64,000 nt of DNA from Ktedonobacter robiniae (GTDB lineage: Bacteria > Chloroflexota > Ktedonobacteria > Ktedonobacterales > Ktedonobacteraceae), in contig NZ_BNJG01000001.1 of the NCBI RefSeq assembly GCF_016587375.1, forward strand, positions 3,478,001 to 3,542,000, written 5' to 3'. The notes under the pieces are model-generated. The model searched no databases. It was not told where the DNA came from and worked only from the letters and a program-made list of their open reading frames with translations. This document shows, one piece after another, positions 7,623-15,719 of the stretch. The position numbers and the translations under genes were made by a program. The stretch's first letter is position 1, and every line of letters begins with the position of its first letter.

Positions 7623-9518
7623 ATGGAAGCACAGGAACCCTCGCCACAAACAACCCTATTGATTTTATTGGGTGCCAGTGCGTGGCCGTTTTATCCTGAA
7701 TTCCAAAGTTCGGAGGCGTTTGCCAATGCAGCGCGGAGGCTCAAGGCATATTTTCTCAATCCCAGGCTCTTTGGACTCCCTGCTGAGAATCTACTTGATC
7801 TCTTCGACTCAGACAAAAGCGCTGATGAGTTGGACACGGCGATTGGACAATTTCTCGAGCAACGTCTGACAATCATGAAAGCCGCTGGGAACGCGGGGAG
7901 AGATCTCTTGCTCTACTTTATCGGCCATGGTGGCTTTGTCGGACGCGACTCAGACTTTTTTCTGGCTATTCGCCGGACTCGCACGGAGAATCCGCGAGCA
8001 TCGAGCATGCAGGTGCTGTCGTTGGCTGATACGCTGGCCGAGCGAGCACGTCATCTCCGCCGCATGATTATCCTGGATTGCTGTTTTGCTGCCGCTGCAT
8101 TTCGTGACTTTCAAGCCGGAGGGCCCGATCAGGTAGCTCAGCAAAAGACCATCGAGGCGTTTGAGGTAAAACGGAAAACACGCGGCTTCCCCAGCAAAGG
8201 CACAACGCTCCTCTGTTCATCTAGTCACACGTCGCCCTCTCGGCTTCTCCCCGATAGCAGTTGGACGATGTTCAGCAAGGCCTTTCTGGATACGCTGGTT
8301 GAGGGAACGGCAATACAGCAGGAATATTTGTCGTTGCGCGATGTGAAGGACAACGCAGCGGATCTGTTGCATGAGATACGGAATGCTCCCCTGCCCGTTG
8401 TCCTTTCCCCAGACCAGAGCGAAGGTGATGTGGCGGATATTCCCTTCTTCCCCAATCCCTGGTTTGAGAAGTACCAGTCCCGTAAAGCTGCTGAGGAACA
8501 GGCGAGCAAAGCTCAGGATAAAGATGCCCTTGAAGCTGATGAGACGCTCATTCGTCCGGGAGAAGCTCAGCCTGTTTACAGTGCTTCTGAGTTGGAAATG
8601 CCACATTCAGGCGAGGAAAAGCAGAAAGCTGTGGATGAGCAAGTTCCCAAAGTGGAAGAGGCTCTAGAAAAACCTGCTGATCAGTCAGAAAATCAACGAT
8701 CTCTTTTTGCACGTCAGTTCTTACGGCCATCACACAAGTCTGCTGCTCCCCTCAAATTCTCTCGGCTTAGCCAGAGCCAGTCCTCGCTTGGAACTCTCAA
8801 TAATCCATCTGGACCAACTCCACAGCCAGTCCATGCCCCGCTTAACGTCAAAACACGCGACGAGTTCCTTAATGAAACTTTGGGTGCCTGGGATGAGCCA
8901 TATCTCCCCTGGTTTACTGCTTTTGCCTTGCTCGCCGGGCTTGGAATTGGTGCAGATACTATCATCAGGTCAAGTGTCCCTTACTCCTGGTTATGGTCTA
9001 TGGGAACGGTGCTTGTTGCTGCGCCCCTTATCTATCTAACTGCTTATCGCAAGGTTGTAAATATCTCTATTATGATCATCATAGCGCTGATCAGCGCCGC
9101 TGGAGCTTCTGGCCTGGCTGCCTATACCTCTTCCTTCACACATCCTTCAGATACCAGTAATTTCTTCTTGTTTGGCTTGAGCCAGCGGGTGTGGCTCGAC
9201 CGACAGTTGTACATTGGCTTAATCGTTGGAGGAGGCATGGGTCTCTTCGCCTCAGTCGTGGGGATTCTCAGTGAGGGGCTAGATGAACTATGGGAATTAA
9301 TTTGGGTATCTCACCAGTGGGGACCTATTATCTGGCTCGGTCTTGCCATCTTAACCTTCCTGGTCAATTTGGTATCCCATGTCGAGTGGGGATTTGGTTT
9401 TGGTTACGGGTGGGATATTAGCTTGATGGCTGTCGAGGCTGGTATCCTCACTCCCTTGGGAATAACTTACTGGCTCACATTTTGGATAAAAGGGGCAAAG
9501 GTAAAGATTATCCAATAA
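7623..9518 (+). CDS. caspase-like (C14) protease with C-terminal membrane domain
   Basis: A 631-residue predicted effector. Residues ~10-270 form a caspase-fold domain: LLYFIGHGGF gives the catalytic His (about 102), and MIILDCCFAAAAF gives the catalytic Cys (about 154, second of the pair). A late CSSSHTSPS segment resembles the substrate-loop region of bacterial caspases. A charged, Glu/Lys/Pro-rich linker (~285-430) follows, then about six hydrophobic segments to the C-terminus, so the protease faces the cytoplasm and is tethered to the membrane. With the EACC1 protein just upstream this matches the layout of EACC1-caspase systems proposed to cause regulated cell death on infection or stress. 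Activity and trigger are inferred. No NTPase of the STAND/AP type lies beside it. Confidence 0.85.
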   Translation: MEAQEPSPQTTLLILLGASAWPFYPEFQSSEAFANAARRLKAYFLNPRLFGLPAENLLDLFDSDKSADELDTAIGQFLEQRLTIMKAAGNAGRDLLLYFIGHGGFVGRDSDFFLAIRRTRTENPRASSMQVLSLADTLAERARHLRRMIILDCCFAAAAFRDFQAGGPDQVAQQKTIEAFEVKRKTRGFPSKGTTLLCSSSHTSPSRLLPDSSWTMFSKAFLDTLVEGTAIQQEYLSLRDVKDNAADLLHEIRNAPLPVVLSPDQSEGDVADIPFFPNPWFEKYQSRKAAEEQASKAQDKDALEADETLIRPGEAQPVYSASELEMPHSGEEKQKAVDEQVPKVEEALEKPADQSENQRSLFARQFLRPSHKSAAPLKFSRLSQSQSSLGTLNNPSGPTPQPVHAPLNVKTRDEFLNETLGAWDEPYLPWFTAFALLAGLGIGADTIIRSSVPYSWLWSMGTVLVAAPLIYLTAYRKVVNISIMIIIALISAAGASGLAAYTSSFTHPSDTSNFFLFGLSQRVWLDRQLYIGLIVGGGMGLFASVVGILSEGLDELWELIWVSHQWGPIIWLGLAILTFLVNLVSHVEWGFGFGYGWDISLMAVEAGILTPLGITYWLTFWIKGAKVKIIQ

Positions 9519-9563
9519 CCTGGATCATTGATGCTGCTAACCTTTGCCCTCTCCCATCATTCT

Positions 9564-9713
9564 CTACACATACGCGAGATAGCGCTCTTTCATCAGATGC
9601 AGCACTTCATCTCCTGGTGTATGCCAGATCGCGTAATTAAAAATCTCGACCTCAATGGGACCAGCATAGCCCCCCTCTTCAACGGCCAAACGCTGCTCCT
9701 GGGCGAACAGGTC
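9564..9713 (-). pseudogene. sugar phosphate isomerase/epimerase C-terminal fragment
   Basis: Minus-strand reading gives about 50 residues ending in a stop, including EEGGYAGPIEVEIFNYAIW and TPGDEVLHLMKERYL. This is the usual C-terminal end of xylose-isomerase-like TIM-barrel sugar phosphate isomerase/epimerases. Nothing of the rest remains; an IS66 fragment abuts it at 9714. Confidence 0.65.
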
Positions 9714-9716
9714 AGT

Positions 9717-9809
9717 CCCCCTCCAGATGCGACGGGAAAACCAAAACGCGGGCGACGCAAGCAGAGCGCAGCACGTAATTTACTCGATAGCCTCCTTTGT
9801 CAGATACTA
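9717..9809 (+). pseudogene. IS66 transposase scrap
   Basis: About 30 codons read PPPDATGKPKRGRRKQSAAR followed by NLLDSL. This matches the conserved IS66 TnpC stretch (G-R-x-KQSxARNLLDRL) that precedes the last catalytic region. The rest is missing, so it is a small transposon relic. Confidence 0.6.
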
Positions 9810-9830
9810 GTAGTGAAATGGTAGAATGAC

Positions 9831-10377
9831 TCATCCTCTTTCCCTTTGACGAGCAGCAAGAACCGTACGCCTGATCGTCTCATATGAGACGCCATAATCT
9901 TTTGCAACTTTGCGCAGTGGCTCGTGATTCTCCGTGACGCGTTGTAGTACGGTCTGCCATTCAACTTGTGGAATCTTCCATTGGGGATGATGTGGTCCTG
10001 GGCGTCGTTGCGATAAAGGAATGCCTACTGGATTCTCAAAGGCCTGTTCTAATGGGGTACCAGATTGAGCGTAATCAGAACTGGACTTCGGCGTAGAGAC
10101 AAGAGTGTCACCGCGACCCGAAAACAACTTGTCAATGGGGATCAAGGCCAGGTGCGACCGGTGGTTCGTCGCCCGTCGGTTCCGTTGCGACCAGTGAATT
10201 GTCACAAGCAGTTCACTGGTTTCTTTGTATTCAAAGACTCCTTGAAGCAGACGTAAAATGGGCAAGAATGCCGGGCGTGGTTTGAGTGCAGCAATCATTT
10301 TCAGTTCGGCATCATAATATAATCCCTCTGGCTCCAAGAGAATTGAGACCATCTCATGCCGCTCTTCGGGCGAGGCG
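9831..10377 (-). pseudogene. serine recombinase tail relic 2 (longest)
   Basis: About 182 codons without a start of their own. From the cut end they read PEERHEMVSILLEPEGLYYD, then AELKMIAALKPRPAFLPILR, a strand-rich stretch, RNRRATNHRSHLALIPIDKL, a variable Ser/Pro linker, SQRRPGPHHPQWKIP, and a terminal helix-turn-helix PLRKVAKDYGVSYETIRR. The PEER...LEPEG part is joined to a recombinase coiled coil at 20836-21160, which identifies the family. It is truncated at ~10377 by the IS630 fragment. The apparent ATG at 10424 lies in the IS-derived sequence and is not a real start. Confidence 0.65.
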
Positions 10378-10389
10378 CTTGTGCTTGAG

Positions 10390-10743
10390 GGGCCTACGGA
10401 TACTATCGCCTTTGAGATATACATCGAACAGATTCTCGCACCGAGTCTGCAAGCGGGACAAATCGCCGTGATGGATAATTTGAGCAGTCACGCAGGAGAA
10501 AAGGTACGGCAGGCTCTTTCGGCAAGGGGTTGCCAGCTCTTGTTTCTCCCATCCTACTCCCCCGATTTGTCACCAATCGAGGAGGCGTTCTCGAAACTCA
10601 AAGCCTTTTTACGCCGGGTGGGAGCACGCCCTCCAGAGGCATTACAAGAGGCCATTGGACAAGCTCTTCTGCCCATTACGATACAGGATGCTCACGGATG
10701 GTTCGGATACTGTGGCTATCTGCCTGTCGATACGGCAGGGTAA
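10390..10743 (+). pseudogene. IS630-family transposase C-terminal half
   Basis: The catalytic C-terminal part of an IS630/Tc1-type DDE transposase. VMDNLSSHAG carries the second Asp, and FLPSYSPDLSPIEEAFSKLK carries the final Glu of the DDE triad. The N-terminal DNA-binding half and first Asp are missing; the reading frame begins at the junction with the recombinase relic. IS630 elements duplicate TA on insertion. That matters here because TA-flanked inverted repeats surround the kinase element at 18570-20692. Confidence 0.75.
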
Positions 10744-10811
10744 GGACGCTCGCTCCTCCCATCGATCGGAATGAGGATCGTGGCCATGCCAGCCAGAGGT
10801 CCTGCACTCTT

Positions 10812-12051
10812 CAATCACAGATCGCCTGATAGGTCAGTGTGACAAAATCCTCACCAACTTGCGTGTAGAACGGGTTGTCACTCCCGACCTGAAGCAGCAG
10901 GGTTGCCATCAGGTCGTCCCCAACGCTCCTGGCCAGCCAAAGGAGCCGACTCTTGGTCCGAGACTGACTTGTCTGGTCCTGACCGCTACTCTATAACCAA
11001 CCCCCCGGTTGGTCCACATCCCGGATCGATCAGCATCGTAGCGATCAAATTCAAAAAAGGGGTAGGTATGTTGCTCAGGCGTGAGATAGTCGGTCGTCAT
11101 CGCTTCTACTGCCTTGCGTGAGAGGAGACGCACGCCATCCAGGTCCCCTTTGCCTAGCAACATCTGCCCGAACCGCTGGTAATCGTCAGCGGTGGAAACC
11201 AGGCCAGCTCCTCTGGATGGGAAGAGCGGCGGCTCAGCCCAACCCGTCCTGCGAGGATGATCCGCTACCGTGAGTTCTGCTGCGGCCGTTTTCGCATAGA
11301 GCACCGCCGGCCTGCTGCGTTTGTCTAGAGGCACCGCAAAGCTTGTATCTCCCATCCCCAGCGGCTCGAAGATGCGCTGACGCAATACCATTTCCAGCGA
11401 CTGGCCCCTGACCCGGGCAATCAGCACCCCTAGAAGATCAGAGGCCATCTCGTAGAGCCACCGCATCCCTGGCTCATAGAGCAAGGGGAGAGCGGACAAA
11501 CGGGCCATCCAGGCGTCGGGGTCCAAACGCTCGGTTTGCTCAAGCTGTGGCGGGTAGGGAAACAAAGCAAAGGTGCGTGGCCAGAGCGAAGACGGTCCCC
11601 ACCCGATGCCGAGACGATAGGTGAGCAGGTCGTGCAGCGTAATCGAGCGGGGAGATGGATAGACTTCCGCGGGCTCGCCATCCGGGTCGCGCATCACCAT
11701 GCGGTGTGTCAGTTCTGGGAGCCAGGTATCCACCGAGTCGTAGAGGCGAAGCCTGCCTTCTTCGACTAGCATCAAGGCAACGACAGTCGTTACCGGTTTG
11801 GTCATGGACATGATACGAAAGAGCGTATCGCGCTGGATGGGGATCTGTGCCTCTCTGTCTTGCCAGCCAATGGTCTCGGCGTAGGCTTCCTCGCCGCGCT
11901 CGACGTAGCAGTGCAAGATGCTGCTCAAGCGATCCAGACGTTCTTGCGACAATCCTGTCTTCTGAATGCTTGCTCTTTCGTTTATCCCATGCTCCTCCAT
12001 TCGGGTTGGTTCAAAATCGTTTTGTATTGTAACTGAAACAAGCACAGACAT
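10812..12051 (-). pseudogene. beta-lactamase-family serine hydrolase, decayed
   Basis: A class C/DD-peptidase-fold hydrolase. It shows the nucleophile motif SMTK in LFRIMSMTKPVTTVVAL, a downstream YEMASDLLG region in the place of the Tyr-x-Asn element, and a C-terminal GWPGALGT. The open frame stops at 10909 just after GALGTT. A different frame then gives DLMATLLLQVGSDNPFYTQ up to a stop at 10812, so a small deletion has shifted the frame near the end. Near the start the family's usual strand between ...YVERGE and EAYAETIGWQD is missing, which looks like a deletion between two GE-coding repeats. The fold is likely compromised. A later ATG (12000) is an equally good start. Related family members are esterases or peptidases more often than true beta-lactamases. 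Confidence 0.7.
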
Positions 12052-12071
12052 GCAAGCGGTGTGGAGGAAAA

Positions 12072-12095
12072 GCTCAATCTTTGAGAAGACCGCTG
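12072..12095. repeat. solitary TIR-like sequence matching kinase element
   Basis: 24 bases that match, with two differences, the right terminal inverted repeat of the element at 18570-20692, in the same orientation, and that are likewise followed by TA (12096-12097). It is an orphan end or a degraded relative. Confidence 0.5.
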
Positions 12096-12104
12096 TAGCG
12101 GTAG

Positions 12105-12218
12105 TTTGTTGACTCGGGAAATCGCTTATGATTTCGAGTGAACATCCTGAGCAATTTGAGCTGAGCGAAGCACTCGTTGATGGGTTTCAAATGAGTCGAA
12201 ACCCCGAGTCAACAAACC
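12105..12218. mobile_element. MITE of about 114 bp with 8-bp flanking duplication
   Basis: Terminal inverted repeats TTTGTTGACTCGGG (left) and CCCGAGTCAACAAA (right) enclose about 85 bp without coding capacity. AGCGGTAG occurs immediately before (12097-12104) and immediately after (12219-12226), as expected for an 8-bp target-site duplication. The insertion lies just outside the solitary TIR-like sequence at 12072. Confidence 0.7.
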
Positions 12219-12361
12219 AGCGGTAGGAAGCGCACGCAGAGGAGCGCTCCCCCTGCTCCCCTGCCACTCCCAAACTGCACCACCTCCACTCCAGTGCAAA
12301 TACAACTTCTACAGGATAAGCTGCGCAGTCGCGATTGTGCAGGAAGAACTTGCATATGGCG

Positions 12362-13279
12362 TCAGTTAGTGGCGCGAAATTGGGCGGTGTGCTCTTGTTG
12401 CTCTTGCCGTTTCTCCAGTTGACGTTGCAGAAAGGCCAGTTTGTCGGGATTTAAGACACTGTATACTCCGACAATGGCATTATCGCGGATATCAAGCATC
12501 AATACCCAGTTGAGTTGTGAATCACTCCAGGATAAAAGCGCGGGCACGCCATTCACTTCCTCGATGAAGAGGATATAGTTTGCTGGTACTTTGCGCATCA
12601 GCGTAATGAAGAGTTTAGCAATCGTTTCCTGACCAGAGACTGGATGCAGGGCCGCGTGTACCTTCCCACCACCATCCGCCCAAGCGATTACATCGCTGGC
12701 AAGTAGTTTCGTCAACGTCGTGAGATTTCCAGACTGGCAGGCAGTGATAAATGACTCCATGAGTTGACGCTGCGTTTCTGGCTCGACTTCCACTCGGTGC
12801 CGCTTCTCTGCGACATGGCTTTTCGCTCGATGAAAGAGTTGTCGACAATTTGCCGGGCTTTTCCCAAGGAGTTCGGCGATTTCTGCGAATGAATAGTCAA
12901 ACACTTCATGGAACAGAAACACGGCCCGCTCCGGGGGGGACAATGTCTCCAGGAGCACGAGAAAGGCCGTGGATAGAGACTCTTTCTGCTCAAATGTCGT
13001 TTCCGGTGACTCATCATCGGCCAATGAGGTGAGCACAGGCTCAGGAAGCCATATCCCAATATATTCTTCCCGCTGGGCATGGGCTGATTTGAGATAGTTG
13101 AGGCCGAGATTGGTGACAATCGTCGTCAGATAGGCTTTGGGCGACTGGATGGAAGTAGTATCTGCCTGCTGATACTTCAGATACGCATCCTGAACAATAT
13201 CTTCAGCCTGATTTGCGCTCCCAGTCATGCGGTATGCGATCGAGAAAAGCAGAGGACGATATTGCTGAAATTGCTCCAT
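12362..13279 (-). CDS. ECF41-family RNA polymerase sigma factor
   Basis: A 305-residue ECF sigma factor with a C-terminal SnoaL-like domain. Region 2 (about 1-75) begins FQQYRPLLFSIAYRMTG and carries QAEDIVQDAYLKY; region 4 (about 105-160) carries LSPPERAVFLFHEVFDYSFA, then EIAELLGKSPANCRQLFHRA. The three signature motifs of group ECF41 are all present: WLPEP (77-81) in the linker, DGGGK (202-206) and NPDKL (277-281) in the tail. In this group the fused tail modulates activity in place of an anti-sigma factor, and the usual target is a neighbouring carboxymuconolactone decarboxylase, oxidoreductase or epimerase. Here an oxidoreductase/epimerase gene is divergent at 13473 with a matching promoter. 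Confidence 0.92.
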   Translation of the reverse strand: MEQFQQYRPLLFSIAYRMTGSANQAEDIVQDAYLKYQQADTTSIQSPKAYLTTIVTNLGLNYLKSAHAQREEYIGIWLPEPVLTSLADDESPETTFEQKESLSTAFLVLLETLSPPERAVFLFHEVFDYSFAEIAELLGKSPANCRQLFHRAKSHVAEKRHRVEVEPETQRQLMESFITACQSGNLTTLTKLLASDVIAWADGGGKVHAALHPVSGQETIAKLFITLMRKVPANYILFIEEVNGVPALLSWSDSQLNWVLMLDIRDNAIVGVYSVLNPDKLAFLQRQLEKRQEQQEHTAQFRATN

Positions 13280-13373
13280 AGTGGCGTTTCCGATATTCTA
13301 GATGGTCTCTAAACACATGATGCTCAATGCATTATAATCCACGGGAAGTGCAGAGACAAATGTTCCGCTCCGC

Positions 13374-13400
13374 TGTCACATTTTCATTGGCTCAGTTGTC
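13374..13400 (+). promoter_or_regulatory. ECF41-type promoter (TGTCACA-N16-TGTC)
   Basis: TGTCACA at 13374-13380 and TGTC at 13397-13400, 16 bases apart, point towards the epimerase gene. The published ECF41 consensus is TGTCACA with CGTC/TGTC at this spacing. It sits between the sigma gene and its divergent neighbour, where this group keeps its target promoter. Confidence 0.75.
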
Positions 13401-13472
13401 TCCTTTCTGGAAGCGTTGAAAGCGCTCTTTTGAGAGAAAAGTCTGTTCATAACAGAGAGGAGAATACAAGCG

Positions 13473-14426
13473 ATGAACATTTTTGTTGCAGGAGCGACAG
13501 GTGCCCTCGGGAAAGCCACAATCCCGTTGCTCATAGCATCCGGACATCAGGTCTACGCTCTGAGCCACTCGGAAAAGAATACAGCCGTTATTCGGCAATT
13601 AGGCGCTGAACCCATTACTGCGGATCTCTTCGACCGTGCCTCGCTCACCAGGGTGCTGGAAGCGACCAATGCCACTGCTATTGTGCACTTGGCAACCAAA
13701 ATTCCGCCGACGGCGCGTATGGGGAAAGTTGAGTCGTGGCAAGAGAATGATCATATCCGCCGTGATGGCACGCGCACCCTGGCCGATGCGGCCCTGGCGG
13801 TCGGAGTACAGACTTTTGTCTATCCCAGTTTCTATTATGTGTATCCTGATCGGGGAGCACAATGGATTGACGCGCTCTCGACCCCTGTGCAATCGCATGT
13901 GATCCAGCAGGCAACCATTGACGCGGAAGCGGAGGTGGCGCGCTTCACACAAGAAAAGCGCAAGGGGATCGTGCTACGCATGGGGAATTTATATGGGCCA
14001 GATGTGCCATCCGCGCTGGAACAATTCCAGATGGCACAGAAGGGCTTTGCCGCTCTGCCAGGACCAGGTGATGCCTATCTCTCCTACATCTGGCTAGAAG
14101 ACGCCGCCCGCGCCATTGTCATTGCCCTAGCCGAGGCTCCCGCTGGTGTCTATGATATCGTCGATGACGAGCCGCTCACACGCGATGCCTTTGTGAGCGC
14201 CCTAGCGCACAGTGTGGGGAAACGCCACCTGCTGCGCATCCCGAATGCCGTGATGAAGTTTCTGGCGGGGGCCGCGGCAGACATGACCAACCGGAGTCAG
14301 CGCGTCTCCAACCGCCGCTTTCAAGAACTGACCACCTGGAGGCCCACTGTTTCTCATGCACGTCAGGGGTGGACCTTGATCGCAGAGGAGAAGCATGTAT
14401 CGGAAAGGATGGCTTCCTATGCCTGA
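13473..14426 (+). CDS. NAD-dependent epimerase/dehydratase (ECF41 target)
   Basis: A 317-residue extended short-chain dehydrogenase fold. The Rossmann motif is GATGALG (residues ~7-13), and the active-site region is [13 protein letters not shown] in place of the canonical Tyr-x3-Lys. That replacement suggests either an atypical reductase or loss of classical epimerase chemistry. RMGNLYGP and the C-terminal substrate domain follow. The ATG at 13473 is preceded by the ribosome site GAGAGGAG. It is preceded by the ECF41 promoter and probably forms the sigma factor's regulon. Its end overlaps the NuoB start by 8 bases, which implies translational coupling. Confidence 0.85.
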   Translation: MNIFVAGATGALGKATIPLLIASGHQVYALSHSEKNTAVIRQLGAEPITADLFDRASLTRVLEATNATAIVHLATKIPPTARMGKVESWQENDHIRRDGTRTLADAALAVGVQTFVYPSFYYVYPDRGAQWIDALSTPVQSHVIQQATIDAEAEVARFTQEKRKGIVLRMGNLYGPDVPSALEQFQMAQKGFAALPGPGDAYLSYIWLEDAARAIVIALAEAPAGVYDIVDDEPLTRDAFVSALAHSVGKRHLLRIPNAVMKFLAGAAADMTNRSQRVSNRRFQELTTWRPTVSHARQGWTLIAEEKHVSERMASYA

Positions 14427-14994
14427 GCAACCGTTGAAACGCGCAAAACATCAGCCTATCCCACTCACGATGGCGACGCATCCAGGTGAGTATCTCCCTG
14501 GGCAACAGGAAATGCCTGTGGTCCTGACCTCACTTCACGATATGGTGCAATGGGCGCAGAACTGGGCGCGCTCTCGTTCTGTATGGCCTTTTATGTATGC
14601 ATTGGCGTGCTGTGGAATCGAGATGATCGCGGCGGCTTCGTCCCCGCAGTATGACATCGCTCGCTTTGGCTCCGAGGTCTTCCGCGCCAGTCCTCGCCAG
14701 GCGGATCTGATGATCGTCGCAGGTACCCTCTCGGTCAAGATGGCGCCTCGCCTGCGTTTGCTCTGGGAACAAATGCCTGAACCTAAATGGGTGATCAGCA
14801 TGGGGCAATGTGCGAATTCAGGGGGAGAGTTTTATGATAGCTATTATACCATCCAGGGGGTCGATACCATTGTGCCGGTCGATGTGTATGTTCCTGGATG
14901 CCCTCCTCGTCCAGAGGCGCTCATCGAAGGGATACTCAAACTGCGAGAGAAAATTGAGAAGCAGGGACTAGCTCTTCAACGGACTCTTCCATAA
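14419..14994 (+). CDS. nuoB: NADH-quinone oxidoreductase subunit B, stand-alone
   Basis: The NuoB/PSST subunit that carries the terminal N2 [4Fe-4S] cluster of complex I and passes electrons to quinone. All four ligands are visible: the adjacent pair in ALACCGIEM (64-65), GQCANSGG (131) and VPGCPPRPE (161). The 191-residue start at 14419 overlaps the upstream stop; an earlier ATG at 14395 is possible. No other nuo gene lies nearby, whereas nuoB normally sits in an nuoA-N cluster. Here it is translationally coupled to an ECF41-controlled oxidoreductase. It could be a spare subunit, a hydrogenase-type electron carrier, or a relocated copy. Confidence 0.85.
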   Translation: MPEQPLKRAKHQPIPLTMATHPGEYLPGQQEMPVVLTSLHDMVQWAQNWARSRSVWPFMYALACCGIEMIAAASSPQYDIARFGSEVFRASPRQADLMIVAGTLSVKMAPRLRLLWEQMPEPKWVISMGQCANSGGEFYDSYYTIQGVDTIVPVDVYVPGCPPRPEALIEGILKLREKIEKQGLALQRTLP

Positions 14995-15719
14995 GAGGAT
15001 GGGCGCGACGAAGGGCATTTCCTTCCATTTCCTCTGGTAATGCGAGCGTAGCAGGCACTTCCATCTCTTCATCTGATCCTTCTGCAACAGTAGTTTTCTT
15101 GGTGTAGAACGATCTATCGATGTGGCAGTAGCAAGCGAGCTTCACCGAGAGTGATACTGCTGGCGAACCCCTCTCGATCGCATCAGAGTGGCCTTGTAAA
15201 GAGCGCGTCTGGATCTCAAGCATGCTGAAAGCTCATCAATCTTCGACGAAATGCGGAATATAGCAGCAATTCCTCCTTTTGTCAGGCTTCTGCTTGGCTC
15301 AAGGGTGTTCGCAGATCCGGGTCTCTTCACGCAGCGCCTGTTACCTGGCTACCTCATCGTCCTCTCCAAGGTTCGCCAGCAGTATCGAGAGTGTGTAAGA
15401 ACCGAAGAGCGGTTCTTACACACTCTCGATATTGGTGGCGAAATCAAAAATTGAGCTTGCGATGAGAGGCAACACCTCTGCAGTTTGAGCCAGAGAAACC
15501 AATTCGCCACCAATATCACTCTCGGTGATAAGCTCTTCTACCAAAGAGCAAAAGATCTGGGCCTGAGCTTGAAAACGGTAAGAAACCAGAGAGATAAGCT
15601 CATCATTTACCGTGAGTGGGTAGAGCCACATTAACTGGTGGTCGAGCATAAGACCCCTTGCGCAAGCGAAGCATCGGTCGAGGACGCGACCGGACTCGCT
15701 TCGGAGTACTCTGTTCATC
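14995..15719. other. non-coding/decayed stretch with interspersed short repeat
   Basis: No gene is recognisable on either strand; short frames are present but without family features or ribosome sites. A motif close to TTCGCCASCARTATC occurs four times in alternating orientation: near 15149-15171 (minus), 15371-15390 (plus), 15424-15443 (minus) and 15501-15516 (plus). One pair forms the long palindrome at 15383. Confidence 0.4.
15383..15431. repeat. 22-bp perfect palindrome, 5-base loop
   Basis: Arms 15383-15404 and 15410-15431 are perfectly complementary, with a 5-base loop. The pairing continues outward for about 12 more bases with two mismatches. There is no adjacent T-run and no gene ending here. 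Confidence 0.75.

Noticed and set aside
9528..9824. 98-residue plus-strand ORF after the caspase gene
   Set aside because: It is an accidental fusion: its first half is the antisense of an isomerase tail and its second half an IS66 scrap. It is not part of the caspase operon.
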